Shown: in pieces, positions 18,040 to 28,478 of the stretch
Layout of the letters: each line of letters starts with the position of its first letter
Numbering within the stretch: position 1 is the first letter of the stretch
Notes under the pieces: model-generated
Told to the model about the DNA's origin: nothing
What the model saw: the letters and a program-made list of their open reading frames with translations, nothing else
Databases searched by the model: none
Source of the DNA: Kluyvera ascorbata ATCC 33433
GTDB taxonomy: Bacteria; Pseudomonadota; Gammaproteobacteria; Enterobacterales; Enterobacteriaceae
Reading direction: 5' to 3'
Assembly (NCBI RefSeq): GCF_000735365.1
Contig: NZ_JMPL01000008.1
Location: 1 to 64,000, forward strand
Length of the DNA: 64,000 nucleotides
Position numbers and translations under genes: made by a program

Positions 18040-19758
18040 TCAGCGCCGATACTCCAGCACTACCGTCTCATCCCCCAGCGTAATATCTTTCCACGCCTTC
18101 GGTTTTGCCCCTAACGCTCCATCCTTCGCCGCCTGAAGCAGCTTCGACTTGTTCAAGCCGGACGGCAGCGACGCACTCGCCTTATATTCCCAGCCTTTCT
18201 CGCCCTGAGCAAAGACCAACACGGTACGATCGCCAAAGGCATACAGCACCTGCTCCGCCTTCCCATCACCATTCAGATCCTGACTCACCAGCACGCAGCT
18301 GCCAACCTCGCTGCACGACTCCACTCTGTAGCGTTGCTCAATCACCGCGGCCCATAGCGCATTATCTGGCGGCGTGCTGCCCGCAAGGATCGTCACGTTT
18401 TTCGCCAGTGCTTCGGCGGTCAGTTTTATCGTCGGACTCAGATCGCCACTCAACAACCGCTTAAGCTGCTGCTGACGCTTCGCATCCTGGGTGAACGCTT
18501 TATCTTGCTGTAGCTCAAGCAGCGCCGCGCGCCCAGGCTTGCCGCTGTGCGACAGCATATACAGACTCACCTGGTCGGCATTGATTTTACCGCTATGGTA
18601 ACGGCTCATATGACTATTCACGCTGATGCGCCAGCTATCCAGCACCGGGGTATAAAGCAAGAAAAGTAGCGCGAGCCCCAGTAATGAGACCGCCAGATTG
18701 ACCAGCCCTAACTGAGGTGAAGGATCTTCACGACGGCGCAGCAGGCCAATCAGATAGCCAACCGACCAGACCAGCAGCACCGCCACCACCAGCACGCCGT
18801 GCAGGCGATCCGACGTCCAGCCATACTGCCCAATACGTACCCATAGCGCCCAACCGGCAATCAGCACGTAGACCGGCGTCAGCATCACTGCCGTCTGAAT
18901 CAACAGCCGCAGCAGACGCGGATAGCCAAGACGCGTAGCATTGGGTTCCCAGACCATCGCGGTGAGCAGCAACTGCACAAAAGCCAGCGCCGAGAGCAAT
19001 GCCGCCGCAGAGAAGCGCTGGGAAATGGCCGTCACGCCTGCAAACGGCAGCGTCACCAGGAACAACAGCGCCAGCAGCGAGACCAACGGAAGCAGACCGG
19101 TAGCAATCAGCGCCAGCAGCTTGTGGATAGCGGTAATCAGTCGTTCATTCTGGCGTGCAAGGATAACCGTCAGTGCCGTCACCAATCCAATGCAGACAAA
19201 GACAAACCACCGCGTATCGAAGAACAACCGCGAGAAGAAGGTGATATTGGCCAGTTCAAACAGCCCGCTCCAGAGCAGCAAAACCAGCCAGACCAGGCCG
19301 TTGGCTACGCCAATCAGCAACAACGTCAGCACGTTTTGCCACTGCTGAGCATAAAAGTGCGCATATCGCGGGAGGCCCGTCGCAGACTGAATACGGTATT
19401 GCAGCCACGGCAGCGCCAGCAGTGCCATCAGCAGCAGACACCAGCCGTAGGTCCATAGCGCGTCATACTGCCGCCATTGGTCTTCCTCATTAAGGTTGAG
19501 CTTTAGCCAGCCGCCCATTCCCAGCACGACAACCAGTACCACCGCCAACCAACACCACAGCGCACGCTGTTTAAAAGAGACCACGGTGAACAGCAGCACA
19601 GAGGAAAATGCCAGGCTTCCCGGCAAAGCGTAAAACATCCAGCCGCTATCTTTTGGGATCAAATAGAGGGTCAGCAAATAGCACACGAGCCCTTGTACTA
19701 TGCCGGTTAGCGCCATACCCCAGCGAGTTGGCGGTGAAAGAGGAGTCACAGCATCCAT
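18040..19758 (-). CDS. yhgE: YhgE, DUF4153 inner-membrane protein
   Basis: Polytopic inner-membrane protein of unknown function with the DUF4153 family pattern. The 572-residue product has about ten hydrophobic spans in residues 12-375, including one after DRLHGVL, and then a soluble C-terminal part (about 380-572) with the DLNGDGKAEQVL stretch, reminiscent of a calcium-binding FG-GAP/EF-like loop. Two cysteines (ESCSEVGSC) lie in the soluble part and could form a disulfide if it is periplasmic. Position between hslO and pckA and length match E. coli YhgE (574). The function is not known. Confidence 0.9.
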   Translation of the reverse strand: MDAVTPLSPPTRWGMALTGIVQGLVCYLLTLYLIPKDSGWMFYALPGSLAFSSVLLFTVVSFKQRALWCWLAVVLVVVLGMGGWLKLNLNEEDQWRQYDALWTYGWCLLLMALLALPWLQYRIQSATGLPRYAHFYAQQWQNVLTLLLIGVANGLVWLVLLLWSGLFELANITFFSRLFFDTRWFVFVCIGLVTALTVILARQNERLITAIHKLLALIATGLLPLVSLLALLFLVTLPFAGVTAISQRFSAAALLSALAFVQLLLTAMVWEPNATRLGYPRLLRLLIQTAVMLTPVYVLIAGWALWVRIGQYGWTSDRLHGVLVVAVLLVWSVGYLIGLLRRREDPSPQLGLVNLAVSLLGLALLFLLYTPVLDSWRISVNSHMSRYHSGKINADQVSLYMLSHSGKPGRAALLELQQDKAFTQDAKRQQQLKRLLSGDLSPTIKLTAEALAKNVTILAGSTPPDNALWAAVIEQRYRVESCSEVGSCVLVSQDLNGDGKAEQVLYAFGDRTVLVFAQGEKGWEYKASASLPSGLNKSKLLQAAKDGALGAKPKAWKDITLGDETVVLEYRR

Positions 19759-19889
19759 TTCGATATTCTCATCCCAGAAGTGAGGAAAAAGCGCGTTTTG
19801 CGCACCGATTAGAACGTTAAATGTAGATTTTGCTCAGCGTGGTGAATCGATTTTTTACCTGAAAGCATTACGTAATTTTCTTTCATAAA

Positions 19890-19905
19890 TGCGATTAATT
19901 TCACA
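19890..19905 (+). promoter_or_regulatory. Predicted CRP-cAMP site for pckA
   Basis: TGCGA-TTAATT-TCACA matches the CRP consensus TGTGA-N6-TCACA at 9 of 10 positions. It is centred about 90 bp before the predicted start of transcription (extended -10 TGTCATAAT at 19973-19981), a workable class I position. PEP carboxykinase is known to be catabolite-repressed in enterobacteria. Confidence 0.65.
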
Positions 19906-20049
19906 TTTATGCTGTCCATTAAACCATTTTGTAACCATTTAAGAACATTCGTGCCAATTTTGGGGCTTTTCCTGTCATAATCCGAGTCGCTTCGTGACAG
20001 GAGTCACAATGTTTTCGTAAGTAAGACGTTTGTCGGGATACGTAAATCT

Positions 20050-20115
20050 ATGAGCCTGGTCGCGGTCAACACCCCTAAAATACCCATAGAATTTATAGCA
20101 GTACATATTGGCTAA
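20050..20115 (+). CDS. Possible 21-codon upstream ORF in the pckA leader
   Basis: ATG at 20050 opens a 21-residue frame ([15 protein letters not shown]... ending HIG) whose stop codon TAA is the first part of the TAAGGAG ribosome-binding site of pckA, 11 nt before that gene. Upstream signals for its own translation are weak (GGGATA). It may be chance; the stop/RBS overlap would permit translational coupling. No homologue is known to me. Confidence 0.25.
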   Translation: MSLVAVNTPKIPIEFIAVHIG

Positions 20116-20126
20116 GGAGCAGTGAA

Positions 20127-21743
20127 ATGCGCAACGGTATAACCCCGCAGGACCTCAAGGCTTATGGTATTAACGACGCACAGGATATCGTCTACAACCC
20201 CGATTACGATACATTGTATCAAGAAGAACTCGATCCTAACCTGGAAGGTTATGAGCGCGGTGTCTTAACGAATCTGGGCGCAATTTCTGTCGACACCGGT
20301 ATCTTTACCGGCCGTTCTCCAAAGGACAAATATATCGTTCGCGACGACACAACGCGCGACACGGTATGGTGGTCTGATAAGGGCAACGGAAAAAATGACA
20401 ACAAGCCTCTGTCACCTGAAATCTGGCAACATCTTAAAGGCCTGGTCTCCCAGCAGCTTTCCGGCAAGCGCCTGTTTATCGTCGATGCCTACTGCGGCGC
20501 GAACGAAGACACCCGCCTGTCCGTCCGCTTTATTACGGAAGTCGCCTGGCAGGCGCACTTCGTGAAGAACATGTTTATCCGTCCAACTGATGAAGAACTG
20601 AAGACGTTCAAACCAGACTTCATCGTGATGAATGGCGCAAAATGCACTAACCCACAGTGGAAAGAACAGGGCCTCAACTCGGAAAACTTTGTCGCGTTTA
20701 ACCTGACAGAGCGCATCCAGCTGATTGGCGGGACCTGGTACGGCGGCGAAATGAAAAAAGGGATGTTCTCTATCATGAACTACCTGCTGCCGCTGCAAGG
20801 CATTGCTTCTATGCACTGTTCCGCTAACGTCGGCGAGAAAGGCGACGTGGCGGTCTTCTTCGGCCTGTCCGGCACCGGTAAAACCACCCTTTCCACCGAT
20901 CCAAAACGTCGTCTGATTGGTGATGACGAACACGGCTGGGATGATGACGGCGTGTTTAACTTTGAAGGCGGCTGCTACGCGAAGACCATCAAGCTCTCCG
21001 AAGCCGCTGAGCCGGATATCTATCACGCGATCCGTCGCGATGCGCTGCTGGAAAACGTGGTGGTGCTGGCCGACGGTACTATCGACTTTAACGACGGTTC
21101 CAAAACGGAAAACACTCGCGTCTCCTACCCGATTTACCACATCGACAATATCGTGAAGCCGGTGTCGAAAGCGGGCCACGCCACCAAGGTTATCTTCCTG
21201 ACCGCCGATGCTTTCGGGGTTCTGCCGCCAGTATCGCGCCTCACCGCCGATCAGACGCAGTACCACTTCCTTTCTGGCTTCACCGCGAAGCTGGCAGGTA
21301 CCGAGCGCGGCGTCACCGAGCCGACCCCAACCTTCTCCGCCTGCTTCGGCGCGGCGTTCCTGTCGCTGCACCCGACGCAGTACGCTGAAGTGCTGGTAAA
21401 ACGCATGCATGCCGCAGGCGCACAGGCTTACCTGGTGAATACCGGCTGGAACGGCACCGGCAAACGTATCTCTATCCAGAATACGCGCGCGATTATCGAT
21501 GCCATCCTCGACGGCTCTCTGGACAACGCAGAAACCTTCACCCTGCCAATGTTCGACCTGCAGATCCCAACGGAACTGCCGGGCGTAGACACCCACATCC
21601 TCGACCCGCGCAGCACCTACGGTTCGCCGGAGCAGTGGCAGGAGAAAGCCCAGGCGCTGGCGAAGCTGTTCATTGAGAACTTCGAGAAATACACCGATAC
21701 CCCGGCAGGCGCCGCGTTGGTGAGCGCAGGGCCGAAGCTGTAA
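20127..21743 (+). CDS. pckA: Phosphoenolpyruvate carboxykinase (ATP)
   Basis: Converts oxaloacetate and ATP to PEP, CO2 and ADP, the entry step of gluconeogenesis. The 538-residue protein has the substrate loop [10 protein letters not shown], the kinase-1a P-loop GLSGTGKT at 246-253 and the metal-binding [10 protein letters not shown] that follows it. E. coli Pck is 540 residues and starts with two more. Translation starts at ATG 20127 after TAAGGAG. Expression is expected to be raised by CRP-cAMP through the site at 19890. A strong terminator follows. Confidence 0.98.
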   Translation: MRNGITPQDLKAYGINDAQDIVYNPDYDTLYQEELDPNLEGYERGVLTNLGAISVDTGIFTGRSPKDKYIVRDDTTRDTVWWSDKGNGKNDNKPLSPEIWQHLKGLVSQQLSGKRLFIVDAYCGANEDTRLSVRFITEVAWQAHFVKNMFIRPTDEELKTFKPDFIVMNGAKCTNPQWKEQGLNSENFVAFNLTERIQLIGGTWYGGEMKKGMFSIMNYLLPLQGIASMHCSANVGEKGDVAVFFGLSGTGKTTLSTDPKRRLIGDDEHGWDDDGVFNFEGGCYAKTIKLSEAAEPDIYHAIRRDALLENVVVLADGTIDFNDGSKTENTRVSYPIYHIDNIVKPVSKAGHATKVIFLTADAFGVLPPVSRLTADQTQYHFLSGFTAKLAGTERGVTEPTPTFSACFGAAFLSLHPTQYAEVLVKRMHAAGAQAYLVNTGWNGTGKRISIQNTRAIIDAILDGSLDNAETFTLPMFDLQIPTELPGVDTHILDPRSTYGSPEQWQEKAQALAKLFIENFEKYTDTPAGAALVSAGPKL

Positions 21744-21760
21744 CGGGTAGACACGCAGTC

Positions 21761-21793
21761 GAGCCCTTACCCTTCGGGATAAGGGCTTTTTTT
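21761..21793 (+). terminator. Intrinsic terminator of pckA
   Basis: AGCCCTTA and TAAGGGCT form an 8-bp stem around a CCTTCGGG-containing loop that can pair further, followed by a run of T residues. It isolates pckA from the toxin-antitoxin pair downstream. Confidence 0.9.
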
Positions 21794-21808
21794 ATCCAAA
21801 TACTTTTT

Positions 21809-21827
21809 AAGTGTACCAGGTACACTT
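21809..21827. promoter_or_regulatory. Palindromic operator of the toxin-antitoxin pair
   Basis: AAGTGTACC-A-GGTACACTT: perfect 9-bp arms with a 1-nt centre. It ends where a -10 box (TATACT, 21827-21832) begins, and a weak -35 (TTTTTA, 21804-21809) lies 17 bp from that -10. A repressor bound here would block the promoter. HigA/NadS-type antitoxins typically bind such palindromes. Confidence 0.7.
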
Positions 21828-21863
21828 ATACTTGATGGAAATATCATCTACGCAGGATGCGTA

Positions 21864-22187
21864 ATGTTCACCTTCATCGAACTACAAGGATTCAGTAAAC
21901 GGCGTCGGGTCTTATTGCCAGACGATGAATTCTGGGTTTTCCAGGAGATTCTTATTGAGAACCCGGAAGCGGGAGAAACCATTTCAGGTACAGGCGGTTT
22001 CAGGAAAATACGCTGGAATCGTCCTGGGATGGGGAAGCGAGGTGGAGTTCGAGTCATTTACTATAACGTAACGAGTAAAGGCAGGATTTATCTGGCGCTG
22101 ATTTATCCTAAGAATGAACAAGATGATTTAACTGAAAAGCAGAAAAGTGTTTTGAAGCAGTTATCCAATGCGATGAGGCAATCATGA
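21864..22187 (+). CDS. higB: HigB-2-like RelE-family mRNA-interferase toxin
   Basis: Predicted type II toxin; relatives such as Vibrio cholerae HigB2 cut mRNA on the ribosome. The 107-residue protein has the family blocks GTGGFRKIRW (42-51), GKRGGVRVIYY (57-67) and LIYPKNEQDDLT (79-90). It contains several basic and aromatic residues in the positions used by this family for RNA cleavage. The toxin comes first, as in hig loci, and its last 4 nt overlap the antitoxin start (ATGA). It sits in an otherwise conserved pckA-envZ interval and so looks acquired. Whether it is active is unknown. Confidence 0.82.
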   Translation: MFTFIELQGFSKRRRVLLPDDEFWVFQEILIENPEAGETISGTGGFRKIRWNRPGMGKRGGVRVIYYNVTSKGRIYLALIYPKNEQDDLTEKQKSVLKQLSNAMRQS

Positions 22188-22480
22188 AAGATGAATTATT
22201 TGCCGATCTGCTGGCCAGTGCAGAAGAAATGGTACGCATTGAAAAAGGCGATGAGACGCCAAAACCTGAGCACGTACATACCTTTAGCGAGATCGATGTA
22301 AAAGCCATTCGTGAAGCCACCGGGCTACGCCAGCAAGATTTTGCTATCGCCGTCGGTGTGAGCTATGACCTGGTAAAAAGTTGGGAGACAAAACGTCGTC
22401 AGCCAACGGGGGCACCACGTAAACTCCTGCTGCTGCTTCAGGCCAACCCATTCATCATTAAGCAGTTGATCGCCATTTAA
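22184..22480 (+). CDS. higA: HigA-like (NadS family) HTH antitoxin
   Basis: Partner of the preceding toxin. The 98-residue protein has an N-terminal helical segment (about 1-38), probably the toxin-binding part, and a Cro/C1-type helix-turn-helix (about 40-84) with TGLRQQDFAIAVGVSYDLVKSWE, followed by a GAPRKLLLLL stretch typical of NadS-like regulators. It overlaps the toxin by 4 nt, so translation is coupled. It is the likely repressor acting on the palindrome at 21809-21827. A lone regulatory role without toxicity of the partner cannot be excluded. Confidence 0.82.
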   Translation: MKDELFADLLASAEEMVRIEKGDETPKPEHVHTFSEIDVKAIREATGLRQQDFAIAVGVSYDLVKSWETKRRQPTGAPRKLLLLLQANPFIIKQLIAI

Positions 22481-22495
22481 CGAATCTCATACAAA

Positions 22496-22524
22496 TAGCC
22501 CGGCCGAGCGAAGCGACGCCGGGA
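22496..22524. repeat. REP-like palindromic element after higA
   Basis: TAGCCCGGCCGAGCGAAGCG followed by ACGCCGGGA, a single copy of the window's main palindromic repeat family, between the convergent higA and envZ genes. Confidence 0.75.
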
Positions 22525-22547
22525 CAACACACCGCACCACACAAACA

Positions 22548-22579
22548 AAAACCGCCGGGGTTTCCCCCAGCGGTTTTTT
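22548..22579 (-). terminator. Intrinsic terminator of ompR-envZ
   Basis: On the minus strand CCGCTGGGG-GAAA-CCCCGGCGG is followed by TTTTT; on the plus strand the same hairpin also has a T-run, so it can stop transcription from both higA and envZ. It begins right after the envZ stop. Confidence 0.88.
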
Positions 22580-24648
<2,069 letters not shown>

Positions 24649-24877
24649 TGTTTTTACTCCCAAAGGTTCGCAACAATTATTCAGCATGTATTCTCAAAAA
24701 AGCCTGCGCTTGCGACCAGCTAAATCTGGTATAAATTCCAGGCTAAATTGTTACAAAGCATATTTAACAGCGAGTTAAGTATACAATGAATCTTAATACA
24801 CATTATTTATTCTGTCGGCATACTCGCGTAATACGTATTGTGCGTATTCTTTCCTCGGCAGCAGGTAAGCATGGAAC

Positions 24878-25351
24878 ATGAAAACACAGTTGATCACCCG
24901 TGAAGGGTACGAAAAGCTCAAAAAAGAGATGGATTATCTCTGGCGCGAAGAGCGCCCGGAGGTCACAAAGAAGGTGACCTGGGCCGCAAGCCTTGGCGAT
25001 CGCAGTGAGAATGCTGACTATCAGTATAATAAGAAACGCTTAAGGGAGATTGACCGACGCGTTCGTTATTTGACCAAATGCCTGGAAAATCTGCGCATTG
25101 TCGATTATTCGCCGCAGCAGGAAGGCAAAGTCTTTTTCGGCGCCTGGGTTGAGATAGAAAACGACGACGGCGATACCAAGCGTTTTCGCATCGTCGGCTA
25201 CGATGAGATTTTTGGTCGCAAGGACTATATCTCCATCGACTCGCCGATGGCCCGCGCGCTGCTGAAGAAAGAGGTCGGCGACCTGGCGGTGGTCAACACC
25301 CCGGCGGGTGAAGCAAGCTGGTACGTGAATGAGATCGAATACGTAAAATAA
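24878..25351 (+). CDS. greB: Transcript cleavage factor GreB
   Basis: Enters the RNA polymerase secondary channel and rescues backtracked complexes by stimulating RNA cleavage. The 157-residue protein has the N-terminal coiled coil with the acidic tip (LGDRSENADYQYN, near residues 39-51) and a C-terminal FKBP-like domain (VFFGAWVEIEND onward, ending GEASWYVNEIEYVK). E. coli GreB is 158 residues. It diverges from ompR with a 229-bp gap holding both promoters. Confidence 0.97.
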   Translation: MKTQLITREGYEKLKKEMDYLWREERPEVTKKVTWAASLGDRSENADYQYNKKRLREIDRRVRYLTKCLENLRIVDYSPQQEGKVFFGAWVEIENDDGDTKRFRIVGYDEIFGRKDYISIDSPMARALLKKEVGDLAVVNTPAGEASWYVNEIEYVK

Positions 25352-25450
25352 GACCGGAACAATCCGAAGCCCCTGCTGATGACTGGTATTTTTGCCAGTC
25401 AATCCGTATAACTGTCCCCTGATTTTATGACCTAACAGTGAAACCAAGCC

Positions 25451-27784
25451 ATGATGAATGATTCGCTCTGCCGCATTATTGCGGGTGAACTTCAGGCCAG
25501 AGCCGAACAGGTGGAAGCCGCCGTTCGCCTGCTTGATGAAGGGAACACCGTGCCGTTTATTGCACGTTATCGTAAGGAAATCACCGGCGGACTGGATGAT
25601 ACGCAGCTGCGTAATCTGGAAACCCGCCTCGGGTATCTGCGTGAGCTGGAAGACCGCCGTCAGGCCATTCTGAAATCCATCGGTGAGCAAGGTAAGCTGA
25701 CCGAGGCGCTGGAAAAAGCCATCAACGGCACGCTCAACAAAACCGAGCTGGAAGACCTCTACTTACCTTACAAACAAAAGCGCCGCACCCGCGGGCAGAT
25801 TGCCATTGAAGCGGGCCTTGAGCCGCTGGCCGACCTGCTGTGGAGCGAGCCGTCCCACGACCCGGAAACCGAAGCCGCTAAATTTATCGATGCCGATAAG
25901 GGCGTTGCGGACACCAAAGCGGCCCTTGATGGCGCACGCTATATCCTGATGGAGCGCTTCGCGGAAGACGCAGGCCTGCTGGCGAAAGTGCGTGACTACC
26001 TATGGAAGAACGCCCATCTGGTTGCCAAAGTGGTCAGCGGTAAAGAAGAAGAAGGCGCTAAGTTCCGCGACTACTTCGACCACCACGAACCTATTTCCAC
26101 CACCCCTTCCCACCGCGCGCTAGCGATGTTCCGCGGGCGTAATGAAGGCGTGCTGCAACTCTCTCTCAACGCCGACCCACAGTACGACGAGCCGCCGAAA
26201 GAGAGCTACTGCGAACAGATTATTATCGACCACCTCGGCCTGCGCCTGAACAACGCGCCGGCGGACAGCTGGCGTAAAGGCGTGGTGAGCTGGACCTGGC
26301 GCATCAAGGTGCTGATGCACCTCGAAACCGAACTGATGGGCACCGTGCGCGAACGTGCGGAAGATGAAGCCATTAACGTCTTCGCCCGCAATCTGCACGA
26401 TCTGCTGATGGCTGCACCGGCTGGCCTGCGTGCCACCATGGGCCTTGATCCGGGCCTGCGTACCGGCGTCAAAGTGGCAGTAGTTGACGGTACCGGCAAG
26501 CTGGTCGCCACCGACACCATTTATCCGCATACCGGTCAGGCGGCGAAAGCCGCGGTTGTCGTCGCCACACTGTGCGAAAAGCACAACGTAGAGCTGGTGG
26601 CTATCGGTAACGGGACAGCGTCTCGCGAAACCGAACGCTTCTTCCTCGACGTACAGCAGCAGTTCCCGAAAGTCACCGCCCAGAAGGTGATCGTCAGCGA
26701 AGCGGGCGCATCCGTCTACTCTGCCTCTGAACTGGCGGCGCTGGAGTTCCCGGACCTCGACGTTTCCCTGCGCGGCGCGGTGTCTATCGCCCGTCGTTTA
26801 CAAGATCCGCTGGCAGAACTGGTGAAAATCGACCCGAAATCCATCGGGGTCGGCCAATATCAGCATGACGTTAGCCAGACTCAGCTGGCGCGTAAGCTTG
26901 ATGCAGTCGTAGAAGACTGCGTAAACGCCGTCGGCGTAGACCTGAACACCGCCTCCGTGCCGCTGCTGACCCGCGTAGCAGGCCTGACGCGCATGATGGC
27001 GCAGAACATCGTCGCCTGGCGCGACGAGAACGGTCAGTTCCAGAATCGCCAGCAGTTGCTGAAGGTGAGTCGTCTGGGGCCAAAAGCGTTTGAGCAGTGC
27101 GCTGGCTTCCTGCGCATTAACCACGGCGACAACCCGCTGGATGCCTCAACCGTTCACCCGGAAGCCTATCCGGTGGTCGAGCGTATTCTGGCCGCCACGC
27201 AGCAGGCGCTGAAGGATTTAATGGGCAACAGCAATGAACTCAGAAACCTGAAAGCCTCTGAATTCACCGACGAGCGTTTCGGTGTGCCAACCGTTACCGA
27301 CATCATCAAAGAGCTGGAAAAACCGGGCCGCGATCCGCGTCCTGAGTTCAAAACCGCGAAGTTTGCCGATGGTGTAGAAACCATGAACGACCTGCTTCCG
27401 GGAATGATCCTCGAAGGTGCCGTCACCAACGTCACCAACTTTGGTGCGTTTGTCGATATCGGCGTGCATCAGGATGGCCTGGTCCACATCTCTTCGCTGG
27501 CGGATAAGTTTGTCGAAGACCCACACACCGTGGTGAAAGCGGGCGATATCGTCAAAGTGAAGGTGCTGGAAGTGGATCTGCAGCGTAAACGCATTGCGCT
27601 GACCATGCGCCTTGACGAGCAGCCGGGTGAAACCAACGCCCGTCGCGGTGGCGGTAACGATCGCAGCCAGGGCAACAACCGCCCGGCAGCGAAAGCGGCA
27701 AAACCTCGCGGACGCGAAGCGCAGCCTGCGGGCAACAGCGCGATGATGGATGCGCTGGCAGCCGCCATGGGCAAAAAACGCTAA
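25451..27784 (+). CDS. yhgF: Tex-family S1 RNA-binding protein YhgF
   Basis: Cytosolic Tex-like protein thought to bind RNA and affect transcription or translation quality; its exact role is not settled. The 777-residue protein follows the Tex layout: N-terminal helical domain with [15 protein letters not shown], a YqgF/RNase H-like domain around [16 protein letters not shown] (near 335), helix-hairpin-helix motifs (near 515-560, [14 protein letters not shown]) and a C-terminal S1 domain (about 650-720) with [19 protein letters not shown], ending in a Gly/Arg/Asn-rich tail. E. coli YhgF is 773; the difference lies in the tail. Two adjacent ATGs open the frame. Confidence 0.95.
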   Translation: MMNDSLCRIIAGELQARAEQVEAAVRLLDEGNTVPFIARYRKEITGGLDDTQLRNLETRLGYLRELEDRRQAILKSIGEQGKLTEALEKAINGTLNKTELEDLYLPYKQKRRTRGQIAIEAGLEPLADLLWSEPSHDPETEAAKFIDADKGVADTKAALDGARYILMERFAEDAGLLAKVRDYLWKNAHLVAKVVSGKEEEGAKFRDYFDHHEPISTTPSHRALAMFRGRNEGVLQLSLNADPQYDEPPKESYCEQIIIDHLGLRLNNAPADSWRKGVVSWTWRIKVLMHLETELMGTVRERAEDEAINVFARNLHDLLMAAPAGLRATMGLDPGLRTGVKVAVVDGTGKLVATDTIYPHTGQAAKAAVVVATLCEKHNVELVAIGNGTASRETERFFLDVQQQFPKVTAQKVIVSEAGASVYSASELAALEFPDLDVSLRGAVSIARRLQDPLAELVKIDPKSIGVGQYQHDVSQTQLARKLDAVVEDCVNAVGVDLNTASVPLLTRVAGLTRMMAQNIVAWRDENGQFQNRQQLLKVSRLGPKAFEQCAGFLRINHGDNPLDASTVHPEAYPVVERILAATQQALKDLMGNSNELRNLKASEFTDERFGVPTVTDIIKELEKPGRDPRPEFKTAKFADGVETMNDLLPGMILEGAVTNVTNFGAFVDIGVHQDGLVHISSLADKFVEDPHTVVKAGDIVKVKVLEVDLQRKRIALTMRLDEQPGETNARRGGGNDRSQGNNRPAAKAAKPRGREAQPAGNSAMMDALAAAMGKKR

Positions 27785-27793
27785 TCGAAACCA

Positions 27794-27870
27794 GTAGCCC
27801 GGCCGAGCACAGCGACGCCGGGAACCGCTCCAGAGCCTCCCCGACGTCGGCGTTAAAACGCCTCGCCCGG
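27794..27870. repeat. Paired REP-like element after yhgF
   Basis: GTAGCCCGGCCGAGCACAGC with ACGCCGGGA forms the first unit; the second (CCCCGACGTCGGCG, then CGCCTCGCCCGG) is the reverse complement of the type seen at 33657-33690. The two lie in opposite orientation 15 bp apart. Confidence 0.7.
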
Positions 27871-28026
27871 TCTGCCGCTTATTTGGCATATCTCAGCCAT
27901 TATTATCTTCCGTTCAGCTTTTAATAATAAGCCTCATCACGTTTTATTTTATTAACCAATGAAACCTTAATTAAACATTAAGCGAAGAAAATAATATTTA
28001 ATTCATTCACAGCTACAATGCGTTGC

Positions 28027-28040
28027 TTGCGTCATATCAA
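28027..28040 (+). promoter_or_regulatory. Predicted FNR box upstream of feoA
   Basis: TTGCG-TCAT-ATCAA matches the FNR consensus TTGAT-N4-ATCAA at 8 of 10 positions, about 190 bp before feoA. Activation of ferrous iron uptake by FNR under anaerobiosis is established in E. coli; this exact site is inferred. Confidence 0.5.
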
Positions 28041-28098
28041 AAAAAGTGCAAATTCCGTTCGAAATTCCCACCGATCGCATAATATGTATTGATGATAA

Positions 28099-28120
28099 AA
28101 ACCATTCTCATTATCATCAT
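28099..28120. promoter_or_regulatory. Predicted Fur box upstream of feoA
   Basis: Read on the minus strand, ATGATGATAATGAGAATGGT repeats the NATA/GAT units of the Fur consensus GATAATGATAATCATTATC. It lies about 100 bp before the feoA start, between the FNR-like box and the gene. Fur repression of feo is established in E. coli. Confidence 0.55.
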
Positions 28121-28129
28121 ATTCAGTAA

Positions 28130-28447
<318 letters not shown>

Positions 28448-28478
28448 TAACTTCAGCCCGGCACTAAGAGTCTGAAAA

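Larger units (their letters stand above)
19759..20126. other. yhgE-pckA divergent regulatory region
   Basis: 368 bp between divergent genes. It contains a CRP-like site (19890-19905), an extended -10 (TGTCATAAT, 19973-19981) for pckA, and a predicted leader of roughly 140 nt with two small open frames (20009-20020 and 20050-20115) before the pckA start. A GTGAC-AGGA-GTCAC inverted repeat (19994-20007) overlaps the first frame's ribosome-binding site. Confidence 0.6.

Noticed and set aside
20412-21596. 394-codon open frame on the minus strand inside pckA
   Set aside because: It lies fully antisense to a highly conserved gene, has no ribosome-binding site and its translation looks like a reverse-frame by-product of GC-rich codon usage.
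25381-25400. Terminator after greB
   Set aside because: GACTGGTA/TGCCAGTC can pair around TTTT, but one base pair is mismatched and no T-run follows, so it was not called.
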